From Bacteroidales bacterium (GTDB taxonomy: Bacteria > Bacteroidota > Bacteroidia > Bacteroidales > Muribaculaceae), in the NCBI GenBank assembly GCA_020860445.1, contig JAJBUH010000127.1:1-37494 (forward strand): a stretch of 37,494 bases of DNA, in the 5' to 3' direction. Shown piece by piece: positions 7,075-16,063 of the stretch (positions are counted from its first letter, which is position 1; every line of letters begins with the position of its first letter). The notes under the pieces were generated by a model, which saw only the letters and a program-made list of their open reading frames with translations, did not search any database and was not told where the DNA came from. The position numbers were made by a program, and so were the translations under genes.

Positions 7075-7106
7075 TTTGGTCATTAGGGATATAATCATTA
7101 ACTTTG
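7075..7106 (+). promoter_or_regulatory. Promoter of the short ATPase-remnant gene
   Basis: TTTG (7075-7078) and TAACTTTG (7099-7106) are 20 bases apart. The two divergent promoters are mirror images that share TATAATCATTAA, and further AATCATT/AATGATT copies lie at about 7109-7143, including an inverted pair (7109-7131). This suggests a shared regulator. Confidence 0.7.
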
Positions 7107-7146
7107 TAATCATTGAAAGTTTAATGATTGAGACCTTAATGATGAT

Positions 7147-7401
7147 ATGAGCAGTGAGGAGCAAAGAAGGCCCAACAATCCCTTTGTAGTGGGGAGATAT
7201 GTGGGCGGAGAATATTTCTGCGACAGAGAGGAAGAGACCCGGTTTATGCTCAAGTTTATCCAACGCCACTCATTGGACACCGCAAGTTCGGTGCAATCGG
7301 CCCTCAGGCCGCTGCTCAAATCCGACCTTGTCACGCAGGCTGATGACTCCTACCAGCTCTCCGACTTCTTCCTCAGCCAATGGCTCAAAGAAAATTATTG
7401 A
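7147..7401 (+). CDS. AAA ATPase with in-frame loss of the whole nucleotide-binding core
   Basis: The 84-residue ORF joins two ends of a known Bacteroidales ATPase type that is normally some 370-400 residues long. Residues 1-40 (NNPFVVGRYVGGEYFCDREEE) are the family's N-terminus just before Walker A. Residues 42-84 (TASSVQSALRPLLKSDL, then YQLSDFFLSQWL) are its C-terminal winged-helix end. Everything between, including Walker A and B, is absent, and the join keeps the frame. It has a good promoter. It cannot hydrolyse ATP. It is either a decayed gene or a small winged-helix remnant; the conserved reading frame leaves the second open. Confidence 0.75.
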   Translation: MSSEEQRRPNNPFVVGRYVGGEYFCDREEETRFMLKFIQRHSLDTASSVQSALRPLLKSDLVTQADDSYQLSDFFLSQWLKENY

Positions 7402-7424
7402 CAAATTAAGTGTAGGCTTGCAGT

Positions 7425-7856
7425 ATGAAATTTCCTAAAGATATAATTCTGTTTATCTTTCTGATAATACTACTCTATGGGTGCTCTGAAAAGAAAGCTG
7501 AGGCGACCACTGAGGAGTTGATTGTGGGGAGGTGGGTGAGCGAGGGGTATTATGATATGGTTGAGGGGGAATGGGTGAGAGACAGCCTGGCCGAGGGCGG
7601 CGACTTCGTGGTGGAATATGGGCCGGACGGCTACGCCAAATGCTGGCTCATCGACCCGGACACCGTGACCGAACTCAGCTATCCCTATAGCATCGACGCC
7701 GAGGCGAAAAGGCTCGCCAATCCCTACCAGACCCACGACCTGCTGACCCTCAACGACTCAATACTCGAAACCGCCTACCATCTCGGCATCACCGAAACCG
7801 GCGACACCGTCTACGGCAACTACAAAATCCGCCTAAAACGCCTCACCGAGGACTAA
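7425..7856 (+). CDS. Small lipocalin-like lipoprotein
   Basis: The 143-residue protein has a lipoprotein signal: KDIILFIFLIILLYGC, with Cys about residue 20 as the lipid site. The mature part has IVGRWVSEGYY near its start, followed by short beta strands (FVVEYGPDGYAKCW and GDTVYGNYKIRLKRL), as in lipocalin-like proteins of Bacteroidetes. It probably sits on an outer or inner membrane surface. The gene begins 23 bases after the ATPase remnant and may share its promoter. The binding partner is unknown. Confidence 0.7.
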   Translation: MKFPKDIILFIFLIILLYGCSEKKAEATTEELIVGRWVSEGYYDMVEGEWVRDSLAEGGDFVVEYGPDGYAKCWLIDPDTVTELSYPYSIDAEAKRLANPYQTHDLLTLNDSILETAYHLGITETGDTVYGNYKIRLKRLTED

Positions 7857-8327
7857 ATTACTGGATATTTTAACATCCAAATTAGTAGATATTTTAACAC
7901 GGAGGGCACTGAGGGACACGGAGTTCACGGAGAATTACTCTTTCCTTTGAGGATACGTTGCTGGAATCGGTCACCGAGACCGCTGAAGCGGTGCCTGAGG
8001 TCACGGAGTGTGGATGGTATCCCTCTGATTTCGGGACCAGCGAGGCGCTAAGCCCTACAGCGGTGCCTGAGGTCACGGAGTGTGGATGGTATCCCCGCGC
8101 TCAGTGACCTCAGCTGCGGCCTTGCCGCCTCTGTGACCGATTCCAGAGCGCAAACAAAGCAGAAAAGAAAAGTCTCCGTGAACTCCGTGAATCTCAGTGT
8201 ACTCCGTGTTAAGAGTTGTGTATACCGTGCTAAGAGTTGTGTACACCGTGTTAAGAGTTGTGTATACCGTGTTAAGAGTTGCGTACACCGTGTTAAAAGT
8301 TAAACTAACTCATATTGAAACCTGATT
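7857..8327. repeat. Nested inverted-repeat element and 21-base tandem array
   Basis: The outer arms are 7896-7933 (AACACGGAG...) and 8173-8210, 38 bases each and largely complementary. Inside are shorter inverted arms (CTGGAATCGGTCAC near 7962 and its complement near 8135). A 37-base direct repeat occurs at 7987-8023 and 8059-8095. After the right arm, a 21-base unit (CCGTGTTAAGAGTTGTGTAYA) is repeated nearly five times at 8204-8305. No gene is supported here; the WG- and TLNTVYTT-like translations are shadows of the repeats. The arms belong to the same family as the palindrome at 33522-33599. Confidence 0.8.
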
Positions 8328-9518
8328 ATGGAAATGAATGAATCGTTTTGGAAATTTGTAGAGATGAACCTTAAGGGTGAGCCAGCGGGGCTGAGGCTGA
8401 AGTATCACGGGAAAGAGATGGGTTTTGACATGGAATTGGCTATTACTCAGATTGAGTGTAGGCGCAAATTCGGCAAGAAGCTGGCTGAAACGCTCGGGGA
8501 GAATCCCCACTTCCTGTTTCCCTCGGTGCTGGCGGGCGAACAGGCGACCTCAGACCTCCTCGCCGCCTACCACGCCCAGCTCGCTGGCGCCGACAAGCGC
8601 ATCATCGACCTCACCGCGGGCCTCGGCATCGACGCTCTGCACCTCGCCGCACGCAACACCGTGACCGCAGTAGAAAAAGACCCCGACAAAGCCGCTGCCC
8701 TCAGCCTCAACAGCCACGGCACGATCGAGGTCAAAAATGAAATGTGCGAAGACGTCATCGCCCAAGCCGCAGATAGCGGCCAGAAGTTCGACCTCGCATT
8801 CATCGACCCGGCGCGCCGCGACGCCTCGGGCGGTCGCCTTTTCGCTCTCGCCGACTGCCAACCCGACGTCTGCGCCCTGCAGCCCGCAATCCACAGAATC
8901 GCTGACCAACTGATCGTCAAGGCCTCGCCCATGCTCGACATCACCATGATGGCCAACTCGCTGCAAGGACTGAAAGAGATAATCGCCCTGGGCACCCCCA
9001 CCGAATGCAAAGAGCTGGTGGCCATCTGCGAGCGCGGCTACCAAGGCGACTACCACGTCTCGGCCGTGACCCTTGCGCCCCACCCCATCGATTTCTGCTT
9101 CACCACAGACGAAGAAAAAGCCGCCCGCGCCAACTACTCCCTGCCCCAACCCGGCGCCTACATCTTCGAACCCTACCCGGCAGTGATGAAAGCCGCGCCC
9201 TACAACATGCTCGCCCAGCACTACGGCATAGAAAAGCTCCACCCCAACACCCATCTGTATTGGGGCAAAGAAATGGCCCAAGCCGAAATGCCGGGCCATA
9301 AATATAGAATCCTGAAAGTCTTGCCTTACGAATCGCGCCACATCAAGCGCCTGAGCAAAGAATACCCAGCCATGCAAGTCGCCACGCGAAATTTCGACCT
9401 CCCAGCCGAGGCGCTGCGCAAAAAGCTGAAGGTCAAGGACGGCGACCAGGTGAGGCTCTACGCCGTCACCGTAGCCGATGGATCGAAGGCGATGATCATC
9501 ACCGAACCCATTGATTAA
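8328..9518 (+). CDS. Class I SAM-dependent methyltransferase with THUMP-like domain
   Basis: The 396-residue protein has the SAM-binding motif I IIDLTAGLGIDALHLA at about 91-106, an acidic end of strand 2 (VTAVEKDPDKAA), and motif IV FIDPARRDASGGRLF near 160. The C-terminal part (RHIKRLSKEYPAMQVATRNF, then AEALRKKLKVKDG) fits the THUMP-like domain. Bacteroidetes proteins of this layout are annotated as RNA methyltransferase-like, but the substrate is not known. ATG at 8328 and at 8334 are both possible. The 3' end overlaps the convergent efflux gene by 20 bases. It is complete and looks like a core gene. Confidence 0.85.
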   Translation: MEMNESFWKFVEMNLKGEPAGLRLKYHGKEMGFDMELAITQIECRRKFGKKLAETLGENPHFLFPSVLAGEQATSDLLAAYHAQLAGADKRIIDLTAGLGIDALHLAARNTVTAVEKDPDKAAALSLNSHGTIEVKNEMCEDVIAQAADSGQKFDLAFIDPARRDASGGRLFALADCQPDVCALQPAIHRIADQLIVKASPMLDITMMANSLQGLKEIIALGTPTECKELVAICERGYQGDYHVSAVTLAPHPIDFCFTTDEEKAARANYSLPQPGAYIFEPYPAVMKAAPYNMLAQHYGIEKLHPNTHLYWGKEMAQAEMPGHKYRILKVLPYESRHIKRLSKEYPAMQVATRNFDLPAEALRKKLKVKDGDQVRLYAVTVADGSKAMIITEPID

Positions 9519-10670
9519 GCCGCGCCAAAGCCACGGCGTAGGCATGCTCAGCCTCGAGATACGAGGCTGTGGCCTCGCGGTAATACTGGATCTCGCCCAG
9601 ATAGTCGATAATCGACAACTCGCCGCCATCGTAAGCGCGCTGCAGCACAGCCATATAGGCATTGTCGCCAAACACCCGCTGGTAAGCCTCGACTTGGCGT
9701 CGCCAAGCCTGCGCCTCGGCCATTTCGGCTCGTATCGACTGTTCGGCTTGCGCCGCTACAGCCTCGGCTTGCGCCTCAGCGCTCTGTTTGCGCAGCAATG
9801 CTGCCGACCGCGCATGCCTATTCTCAAAGAACGGCAACTTGATGCCAGCCGTCAAGCCATTGAATCGGTCGCCCATCTCGGCCTGATGCTCATAGCCCAC
9901 CGAGAAACCCGGAAACCGCTGCTGCCGCGCCACTCGCGCCTGAGCCTCAGCGCTCTCCTGAGCGCTGACCAGCGCCAGATATTCCGGATTGAGCAACCGC
10001 ACCTGCTCCTGGTATTCCTCCATGCTCAGCAGGGGTTCTACCGGGTATTCCCTGACATCGCCCAGCCGTAGCTGCGCCCCGGGAGCCATCTGCTGCAGCT
10101 CGGAAATCAGTTGTCGTTCTTGCGATTCCTGAGCGGCTATCTCAGCCTCAATCTTATAGGTCTCGATGGCAAGTTTCTTCTGGTCCAATATGGTGACCTG
10201 GCCGTGGCTGTAGGAAAATTCCATCGCCTGGGCCATGCGCCTCACATACCCCATCAGCTCCTGCTGCAACGCCATCTGGCGCCGCAACAGCACCAGGTCG
10301 AGCAATTTCTCCTTTGCCTCAAGAGCCGTCTGTGATATCTGGGCTTCAATCTCGGCCTCGGCCGCGCTAATCTCAAACTTGGTGGCTTGGCTGCGCGCCC
10401 GGTACAGGCCGGGCCAGTCAAACTCCTGGCTCACATCAAGTTGCAACTTGTTGCCAATGCCATGGCGCCCCACACGCGGGTGAAGTCGACCGAGGGGTTG
10501 GCCAGACTGTTCTCATCCTTAAGCTCAAGGGCTTGCACATTCATCTCATCCCGCTGGGCCTGAAGCTCGGGATTGTTTGCAACGATGGCGCTGACGGCCT
10601 CGGAAATGGGGTCCTGCGCTCGCAGGGTCGTCGCTCCTATCAGCATCAGCGACAGCAGAATCTTGTTCAT
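9499..10670 (-). pseudogene. TolC/CusC-like outer membrane efflux protein with a single-base frameshift
   Basis: This is the outer-membrane channel of a heavy-metal RND system. The 79-residue 5' ORF (10431-10670) has a signal peptide (MNKILLSLMLIGATTLRAQ) and the start of the mature protein up to SVDFTRVWG. The 324-residue ORF continues in another frame from HGIGNKLQLDVSQEFDWPG to the end, including two long coiled-coil hairpins typical of TolC. Adding one C to the CCCC run at 10468-10471 (GGGG in the coding strand) restores a 390-codon frame, close to family length. It starts in an ATGA overlap with the CusA-like stop. It may be a sequencing or consensus error rather than a real loss. Confidence 0.85.
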
Positions 10671-13600
10671 CTCGGTTGGGTTCTGTTCTTTACCAATAAA
10701 TAAATAGCTGGGACCACTATCAGATTGAGAATGGTCGAGGAAATGATTCCACCTAAAATAACAATCGCGAGTGGAGATTGGATTTCATTTCCGGGCAAAT
10801 TCCCCTTTATTACAATCGGTATAAGGGCCAGAGCCGTGGTGAGGGCCGTCATCACGATGGGCAAGAGACGGTCAGTAGAACCCTGCATCACCCTCTGTCG
10901 GAGCCCCACGCCGGCAGCCTCGAGGGCATTGTAGCGCGAGATCAGCAGCATGCCATTGCGGGTGGTGATGCCGAGCAGAGAGATAAAGCCGATGATGGCC
11001 GGGATGTTGAGGTCGGCGCCCGTGAAGAAGAGAACAAGCACACCACCGATCATAGCCAACGGCATATTGACAAGCACGATGAGCGATTCGCGCCAGTCGC
11101 CAAACTCGTGGTAGAGCAGCATGAAGATTATCAGCAGCGCGCCAAGCGAGGTCCATAGCAGGGTGCGCGATGCCGAGGCCTCGCTCTCAAACTGGCCGCC
11201 GTACTCGACATAGTAATTCTGAGGCAGCACCACCTGCTCCTCGATGGCTCGGCGCATATCATTGACCGCGCCGCGCAGGTCGCGACCCTCGACATTGGCC
11301 GAGATGACAATGCGGCGCTTAACATTCTCGCGGTTGATGGCATTGGGGCCGGTGGAAGAGATGAAGTCGGCGACCGTTGACAGCGGCACCATGCCAAAGC
11401 GCGAATCAATCGAAATCTCCTTGAGGCCATCAATCGTGGCGCGGCTCTGTTCGTCAAAAATCACCACGAGGTCGTAGGGCTGAGCCTCTTCGTAAACCTT
11501 CGATACCGCCTTGCCACCCATTGCTGTCTCGATGACATCGCGCAGTTGGGCCGAAGTGATGCCGTAGGCAGCCATCATCTCGCGCTTGGGGCGTATGTCA
11601 AGTTGGGGACGCTCCATCTGTTGCTCGATATTGGCATCAACCACCCCGGGAATGCCCTCGATAGCCTCCTTGATCTCATTGCCAGTGAGGAAGAGCAAAG
11701 GCAGGTCATCGCCAAACAGCTTTATAGCCACCTGAGCCTCAGTGCCAGAGAGCATGGCATCGATGCGGTGCGAGATGGGTTGGCCAATCTCGATGTTGAC
11801 GCCGGGGAGCTGCGACAACTTCTGGCGCAACTCCTTGGCAACCTCGCCACGGCTGCGGCCCGACAGTTTATAAGGCGCCTCGATTTCTGATACATTTACG
11901 CCGAGCGAGTGTTCGTCGAGTTCTGAGCGTCCAGTCTTGCGCGCCACAGTCTGAATCTCCGGCACACTCATTATAAGCTCCTCGGCTATGCGGCCCACCT
12001 GGTCGCTCTCGTCGAGCGCGATACCCGGCAGAGTAGAGACATTGATGGTGAACGAACCTTCGTTGAACGGCGGCAAGAAGCTCCTGCCCAGCGTAAAGAA
12101 CAAGCCCACAGCCACGGCGAACAATGCGCCAGTGGCCCAAAGCATAGCCTTGCCCCCTCGCGGCAGCGCATAAGCGCCAGTGCCCTTGAGGCCGAGCCAA
12201 CGGGCCAGCAAGCGAGAGTATCCCTCGCGCAACTTTACACTGACCCAAGGCTGCTTGGCCATCTTCTCCATCGCCTTTTTAGTGCCAAGAAGCATGCTGC
12301 AAAGCACCGGAGTGACTGTCAGCGCCACGATGGTCGAGGCAATCAAGGCCACGATAAACGCCACGCCCAGGGGTATCAGCATCCTGCCTTCCATTCCGCT
12401 GAGGAAGAAGAGCGGCAAGAACGAGGCAATGATAATCAGCGAAGAGTTGAAAATCGGCATTCTCACTTCGGCCGAGGCGTGGTACACCACATCGAGCATC
12501 CCCTTGCGTTCGACCTTAGGCTTGGCATGATTCTCGCGCAGGCGCTTGTAGACATTCTCGACATCCACAATCGCATCATCGACGAGCGAACCAATAGCAA
12601 TGGCAATGCCGCCAAGGCTCATAGTATTGATGGTAAACCCGAAGGCATGCAGCACCAGCAAGGTCAGGATAATCGACAGAGGCAGAGCCACAAGCGAAAC
12701 GATTGTTGCCCTGAGATTCATCAGGAAGAAGAACAAAACCATCACCACAAAGATGGCGCCCTCGAAGAGCGAACTTTGGAGATTGCCAATCGAGCGGTCG
12801 ATGAAATCGCTCTGCCGGAATATGTCGGTCGAAATGGTAATGTCAGTGGGCAATGAGGCGCGTAGGGTCTCAAGCCTCTCCTCAATCTCTTGCGTCAAGG
12901 GTATGGTGCCAGCGCCGGGTTGCTTGGTCACGGTAATCAGCACTCCCTCCTGACCCTGGATCGAGGCTGTGCCGAGACGCTGAGCCGCCGGAGCCACGGT
13001 CACTTGGGCTATGTCACCCAAGGTGACGATGCCTTGATCGTCGCTGCGCACCACGCTGTGCTCAATGTCGTCCGCGCTCTTTGCGCTCATATCGCCCTTG
13101 ACGATGTACTCGTTGCCGTATTGATACAAGCTGCCGCCTCCCACATTGTCGTTGAGGCTCTCGGTGGCGGCAATCACTTCTTGCAATGTCACGCCGCGCT
13201 GACGCATAGCCGCCGAGGAGAGTTGGATTTGGTATTCCTTGGGTTCGCCTCCCAACACCGACACCTGGGCCACGCCAGCCATGGCGAGCAGACGCGGAGC
13301 AATCGTGCGGTCGGCTATGTCGCGCAGCTCCATCACCGAGGTTGAATCAGCCGTAAGGCCGATAATCATCATCTCGCCAAGAATCGACGACTGCGGACCC
13401 ATAGTAGGCACGCCAGCCCCGGGAGGAAAGTCCTCGGCAAGGGATGTGATGCGTTCTGCCACCGTCTGCCGAGCATGGTAGATATCAGTGTCCCAGTCAA
13501 ATTCGACCCATACCACAGAGAAGCCCGAAGAAGAGGCCGAACGTACGCGCCTCACCCCGGAGGCGCCATTGACGGCAGTCTCGATGGGAAAAGTTATAGA

Positions 13601-13789
13601 TCTCTCAACCTCCTCGGGGGCCATGCCTTGCGCCTCGGTCATCACCACCACGGTGGGAGCGTTGAGGTCGGGAAAGATGTCGACATCCATGCGCAGGAGG
13701 GCAGCCATGCCGGCAGCCATAGCCACGATGGTCAGCACCAGCACGGTGAGCCGGCTCTGCAATGAGAATTTTATGATTCTATTCAGCAT
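10667..13789 (-). CDS. CusA/CzcA-family heavy-metal efflux RND transporter
   Basis: The 1040-residue inner-membrane pump uses the proton gradient to drive metal cations into the outer-membrane channel. It starts with the usual MLNRIIKFSLQSRLTVLVL membrane segment and DVDIFPDLNAPTVVV, and has VEFDWDTDIYHARQTVAERI in the porter domain. The TM4 region reads AIAIGSLVDDAIVDVENVYKRL, the acidic motif of the heavy-metal efflux subfamily. A second repeat ends in PAIIGFISLLGITTRNG and VIVVLGG-type helices. Length and ends are complete. It lies between the CusB-like and CusC-like genes, with the CusC start overlapping its stop by four bases. The metal cannot be told from the sequence. Confidence 0.95.
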   Translation of the reverse strand: MLNRIIKFSLQSRLTVLVLTIVAMAAGMAALLRMDVDIFPDLNAPTVVVMTEAQGMAPEEVERSITFPIETAVNGASGVRRVRSASSSGFSVVWVEFDWDTDIYHARQTVAERITSLAEDFPPGAGVPTMGPQSSILGEMMIIGLTADSTSVMELRDIADRTIAPRLLAMAGVAQVSVLGGEPKEYQIQLSSAAMRQRGVTLQEVIAATESLNDNVGGGSLYQYGNEYIVKGDMSAKSADDIEHSVVRSDDQGIVTLGDIAQVTVAPAAQRLGTASIQGQEGVLITVTKQPGAGTIPLTQEIEERLETLRASLPTDITISTDIFRQSDFIDRSIGNLQSSLFEGAIFVVMVLFFFLMNLRATIVSLVALPLSIILTLLVLHAFGFTINTMSLGGIAIAIGSLVDDAIVDVENVYKRLRENHAKPKVERKGMLDVVYHASAEVRMPIFNSSLIIIASFLPLFFLSGMEGRMLIPLGVAFIVALIASTIVALTVTPVLCSMLLGTKKAMEKMAKQPWVSVKLREGYSRLLARWLGLKGTGAYALPRGGKAMLWATGALFAVAVGLFFTLGRSFLPPFNEGSFTINVSTLPGIALDESDQVGRIAEELIMSVPEIQTVARKTGRSELDEHSLGVNVSEIEAPYKLSGRSRGEVAKELRQKLSQLPGVNIEIGQPISHRIDAMLSGTEAQVAIKLFGDDLPLLFLTGNEIKEAIEGIPGVVDANIEQQMERPQLDIRPKREMMAAYGITSAQLRDVIETAMGGKAVSKVYEEAQPYDLVVIFDEQSRATIDGLKEISIDSRFGMVPLSTVADFISSTGPNAINRENVKRRIVISANVEGRDLRGAVNDMRRAIEEQVVLPQNYYVEYGGQFESEASASRTLLWTSLGALLIIFMLLYHEFGDWRESLIVLVNMPLAMIGGVLVLFFTGADLNIPAIIGFISLLGITTRNGMLLISRYNALEAAGVGLRQRVMQGSTDRLLPIVMTALTTALALIPIVIKGNLPGNEIQSPLAIVILGGIISSTILNLIVVPAIYLLVKNRTQPR

Positions 13790-13801
13790 AGTCCTACCCC
13801 A

Positions 13802-14928
13802 TTAATGGTTATGGCTATGCCCCTCGGGGGCTACGCGACTGCTCTCGGCCAGCCTAACTGCCACTACCCCATCGACCACAATCTGTTCATCGCCATTCAG
13901 GCCAGAGAGAATCTCAACATTGGTGCCATCGTTGGCTCCAATCTTGACGGGGAGCTTCTCATAGCAGTCGTCATCAATCTGGCGATACACGAAATATGCG
14001 CCCTGCTGTTCTGACAGAGCCGACAGAGGCACTGACATTGCGCCCGCTACTGGTTCGCCCAGCAAGTACACCTTAAGATAAGAGCCATGGGTGAGCTGGC
14101 CGTTGTTGTCAAAGGTGAAATACAGAGGCACGTATCCTCTCTGGCTTGCAATGCCCTTAGGCGAAGTGATGCGCTTGGCACCCATCTCATCCAGGCTGTA
14201 CACTTGGCCAGTGATGGGGTCGGCAACGTTGGCCGATGATATCTGGGGCAGGCGTGAACGGAAACGCTCGGGCAAGTCGGCCCTCAATGTCAACATCTCC
14301 TCGCTGCAAGCCACAGCGATCGGGGTGCCAGCCTCGACATATTCACCCTCTTGCACCAGCATACGGGTGATTACACCATCGATGGGCGACACAGCTTGAC
14401 CCGAGGCAGCCGACGCGCTATATGCAGCCTTGGCTTGCTTGTAGGCCTGTTCGGCCTCGGCATAAGTTTTGGCAGTCACGATGCGCTCCTCGTAGAGGGG
14501 GGGGTGATGCGGTCCAGTTCTGCCTTTGCCGCCTCCAATGCGGCGAGGGCCACAGCGTTGGCATCGCCGCCGGTGAGGCTCGACGCCGAGATATGGGCCA
14601 CGACCTCGCCGCGTCGCACCTCGGTGCCATCCATCATGTGAGGCGCGTATTTCACCACTCCCGATGTGGGAGCCGCGATGGCAGATGACGAATTAGGCGT
14701 ATCCACTATCTCGCCAGCCACAGTGATGGCTGGACGGAACTCGCCCACACTTACGGGCTGAGCCTTCACGCCAAAACGCTCGGCGCTCTGCGGCGCCAAG
14801 GTAATTTCACTCCCAGTCTCTGTTTCTGGATGGTCATGATGATGACCTACTTCATCATCTGAATGTTTGTGGCCACAAGCAGTCAAACACAAAGACCCGA
14901 CTGCAAGCCAGAAATATTTTGCTTTCAT
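13802..14928 (-). pseudogene. CusB-like membrane fusion protein, frameshifted at a C8 tract
   Basis: This is the periplasmic adaptor of the pump. The 150-residue 5' ORF has a lipoprotein signal (LTAC) followed by a His-rich stretch (HKHSDDEVGHHHDH) and a lipoyl-like half (SGVVKYAPHMMDGTEVRRGEVVA). It ends at ELDRITPP in a run of eight C (14497-14504, G on the plus strand). The other ORF picks up in another frame with YEERIVTAKTYAEAEQAYKQ and runs through the beta-barrel part to a His-rich tail (EGHSHNH). Nine or six C would give one frame of 375 or 374 codons. Length polymorphism in the tract would switch the whole pump adaptor on or off. A consensus error is the other explanation. Confidence 0.85.
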
Positions 14929-14973
14929 TTTATTGAGAAAAGTAAGATAAAGACAAATTGCCCATCGTGAGGC

Positions 14974-15951
14974 TCATGCGTGCTGAGCGCAACTCCCAGC
15001 AGCTTTGGGCCGATGTTGGGCCTTATATAGTTGATAAGAATTGACCAGATTATGCCAAATGCTGTAAAATCCGCCCACAATCGAGGTGATTGGGGTGAAG
15101 AAAGTGTAGCCCAGCCAGATAGCCAGCACAGTATTTTTCTGCCCGAGCGCCTGACCAGCAGTGACCTTGTCGCCATATACGGCTCCAATCTTGCGCCCAG
15201 CCCAGAATTGCAGAGCGCAACTCGCCAGCGACACCACCACGAGCCATCCTTGGGTTGACAGCGGCACCTGGCTGTGCACGATGCTGCGAGTTGTTACCAC
15301 CATAGCGAGGGTCAATGCCACAAGCCAAAGGTAGAAAGGCGCATCCTGCATCTTGAGCAATTGGGCATGCAGCGGCGGTGCGAGATAGCGCACCAGCAGA
15401 GCCAACACCAAGGGCAGGAGCAACAGCGGAAACACCTTGCCAAGTATAAGCATCGAGGCGTTGAATACCGTCATGCTCGGATTGGGATGCACAAAGGGCA
15501 GCAAGGCCGGGATGAGGAGCGCGGCTGCCAGATTGATAAGAATCGTGTAGGTGGTGATTTGCTCGACATTGCCGCCGAGTTTGCGAGTGATGACAGCCGC
15601 GGCCGTGGCCGTGGGACAGATAAAGCATATCATAGCGCCCTCGAGCACCACGCGCAGATGGCTGTCAGGCAAGCACACAAGCACCAGGCCGATCAGGGTG
15701 AAGAGTCCGCACTGGATGAGCAACAGCCAACCAAGCCAGGGACTGAGCCGCAGATGGTGAGGGTCGATCTTGCAAAAAGTAAAGAAAAGCATCATGAAGA
15801 TGAGAGCGGGCTGCAGAAAATCTACAGCCTCGCGGGCGAAGGCTGAAGCCCTCTCCAGAAGCGGGATATTCACAAAGATGAAATACCCAGCCACACCGCT
15901 CACCATGGCTATGATGAGCGCCCAGTCGCGCAAATATTGGATTCCTTTCAT
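14974..15951 (-). CDS. Membrane transporter of the bile acid:sodium symporter (BART/BASS) type
   Basis: The 325-residue protein has about ten hydrophobic segments (for example ALIIAMVSGVAGYFIFV at the start and WLGWLLLIQCGLFTLIGLVLV). It has the helix-break segment ICFICPTATAAAVITRKLGGN near residue 115 and QKNTVLAIWLGYTFFTP near 270, both typical of the family. The substrate is unknown. It lies 45 bases upstream of the CusB-like gene on the same strand and may be co-transcribed with it. The -7 box (TAATTTTG) is only 8 bases before the ATG, so the leader is almost absent. Confidence 0.8.
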   Translation of the reverse strand: MKGIQYLRDWALIIAMVSGVAGYFIFVNIPLLERASAFAREAVDFLQPALIFMMLFFTFCKIDPHHLRLSPWLGWLLLIQCGLFTLIGLVLVCLPDSHLRVVLEGAMICFICPTATAAAVITRKLGGNVEQITTYTILINLAAALLIPALLPFVHPNPSMTVFNASMLILGKVFPLLLLPLVLALLVRYLAPPLHAQLLKMQDAPFYLWLVALTLAMVVTTRSIVHSQVPLSTQGWLVVVSLASCALQFWAGRKIGAVYGDKVTAGQALGQKNTVLAIWLGYTFFTPITSIVGGFYSIWHNLVNSYQLYKAQHRPKAAGSCAQHA

Positions 15952-15959
15952 TTCAATTG

Positions 15960-15999
15960 CAAAATTACGAATTTTATTTAAGAAAATACGCTATCTTTG
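15960..15999. promoter_or_regulatory. Divergent -7 boxes between the transporter and the AlkD-like gene
   Basis: On the minus strand, TAATTTTG (15967-15960) would serve the transporter. On the plus strand, TATCTTTG (15992-15999) would serve the gene at 16064 with a leader of about 60 bases. Neither has a clear TTTG -33 box. Confidence 0.5.
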
Positions 16000-16063
16000 C
16001 TACACAATTCCACTGTGGAGTTGCATAATTATAAATCAGTCCCATTTTCATCCCACATAAGCA

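Noticed and set aside
8073-8303. ORFs over the 21-base array (TLNTVYTT repeats)
   Set aside because: These are translations of the tandem repeat and the inverted arms.
8204-8305. CRISPR array
   Set aside because: The units are directly adjacent 21-mers without spacers, and no cas genes are present.
8550-9671. Long minus-strand ORF opposite the methyltransferase
   Set aside because: It is a high-GC shadow of a real gene; the protein is Gly/Val-rich without family motifs.
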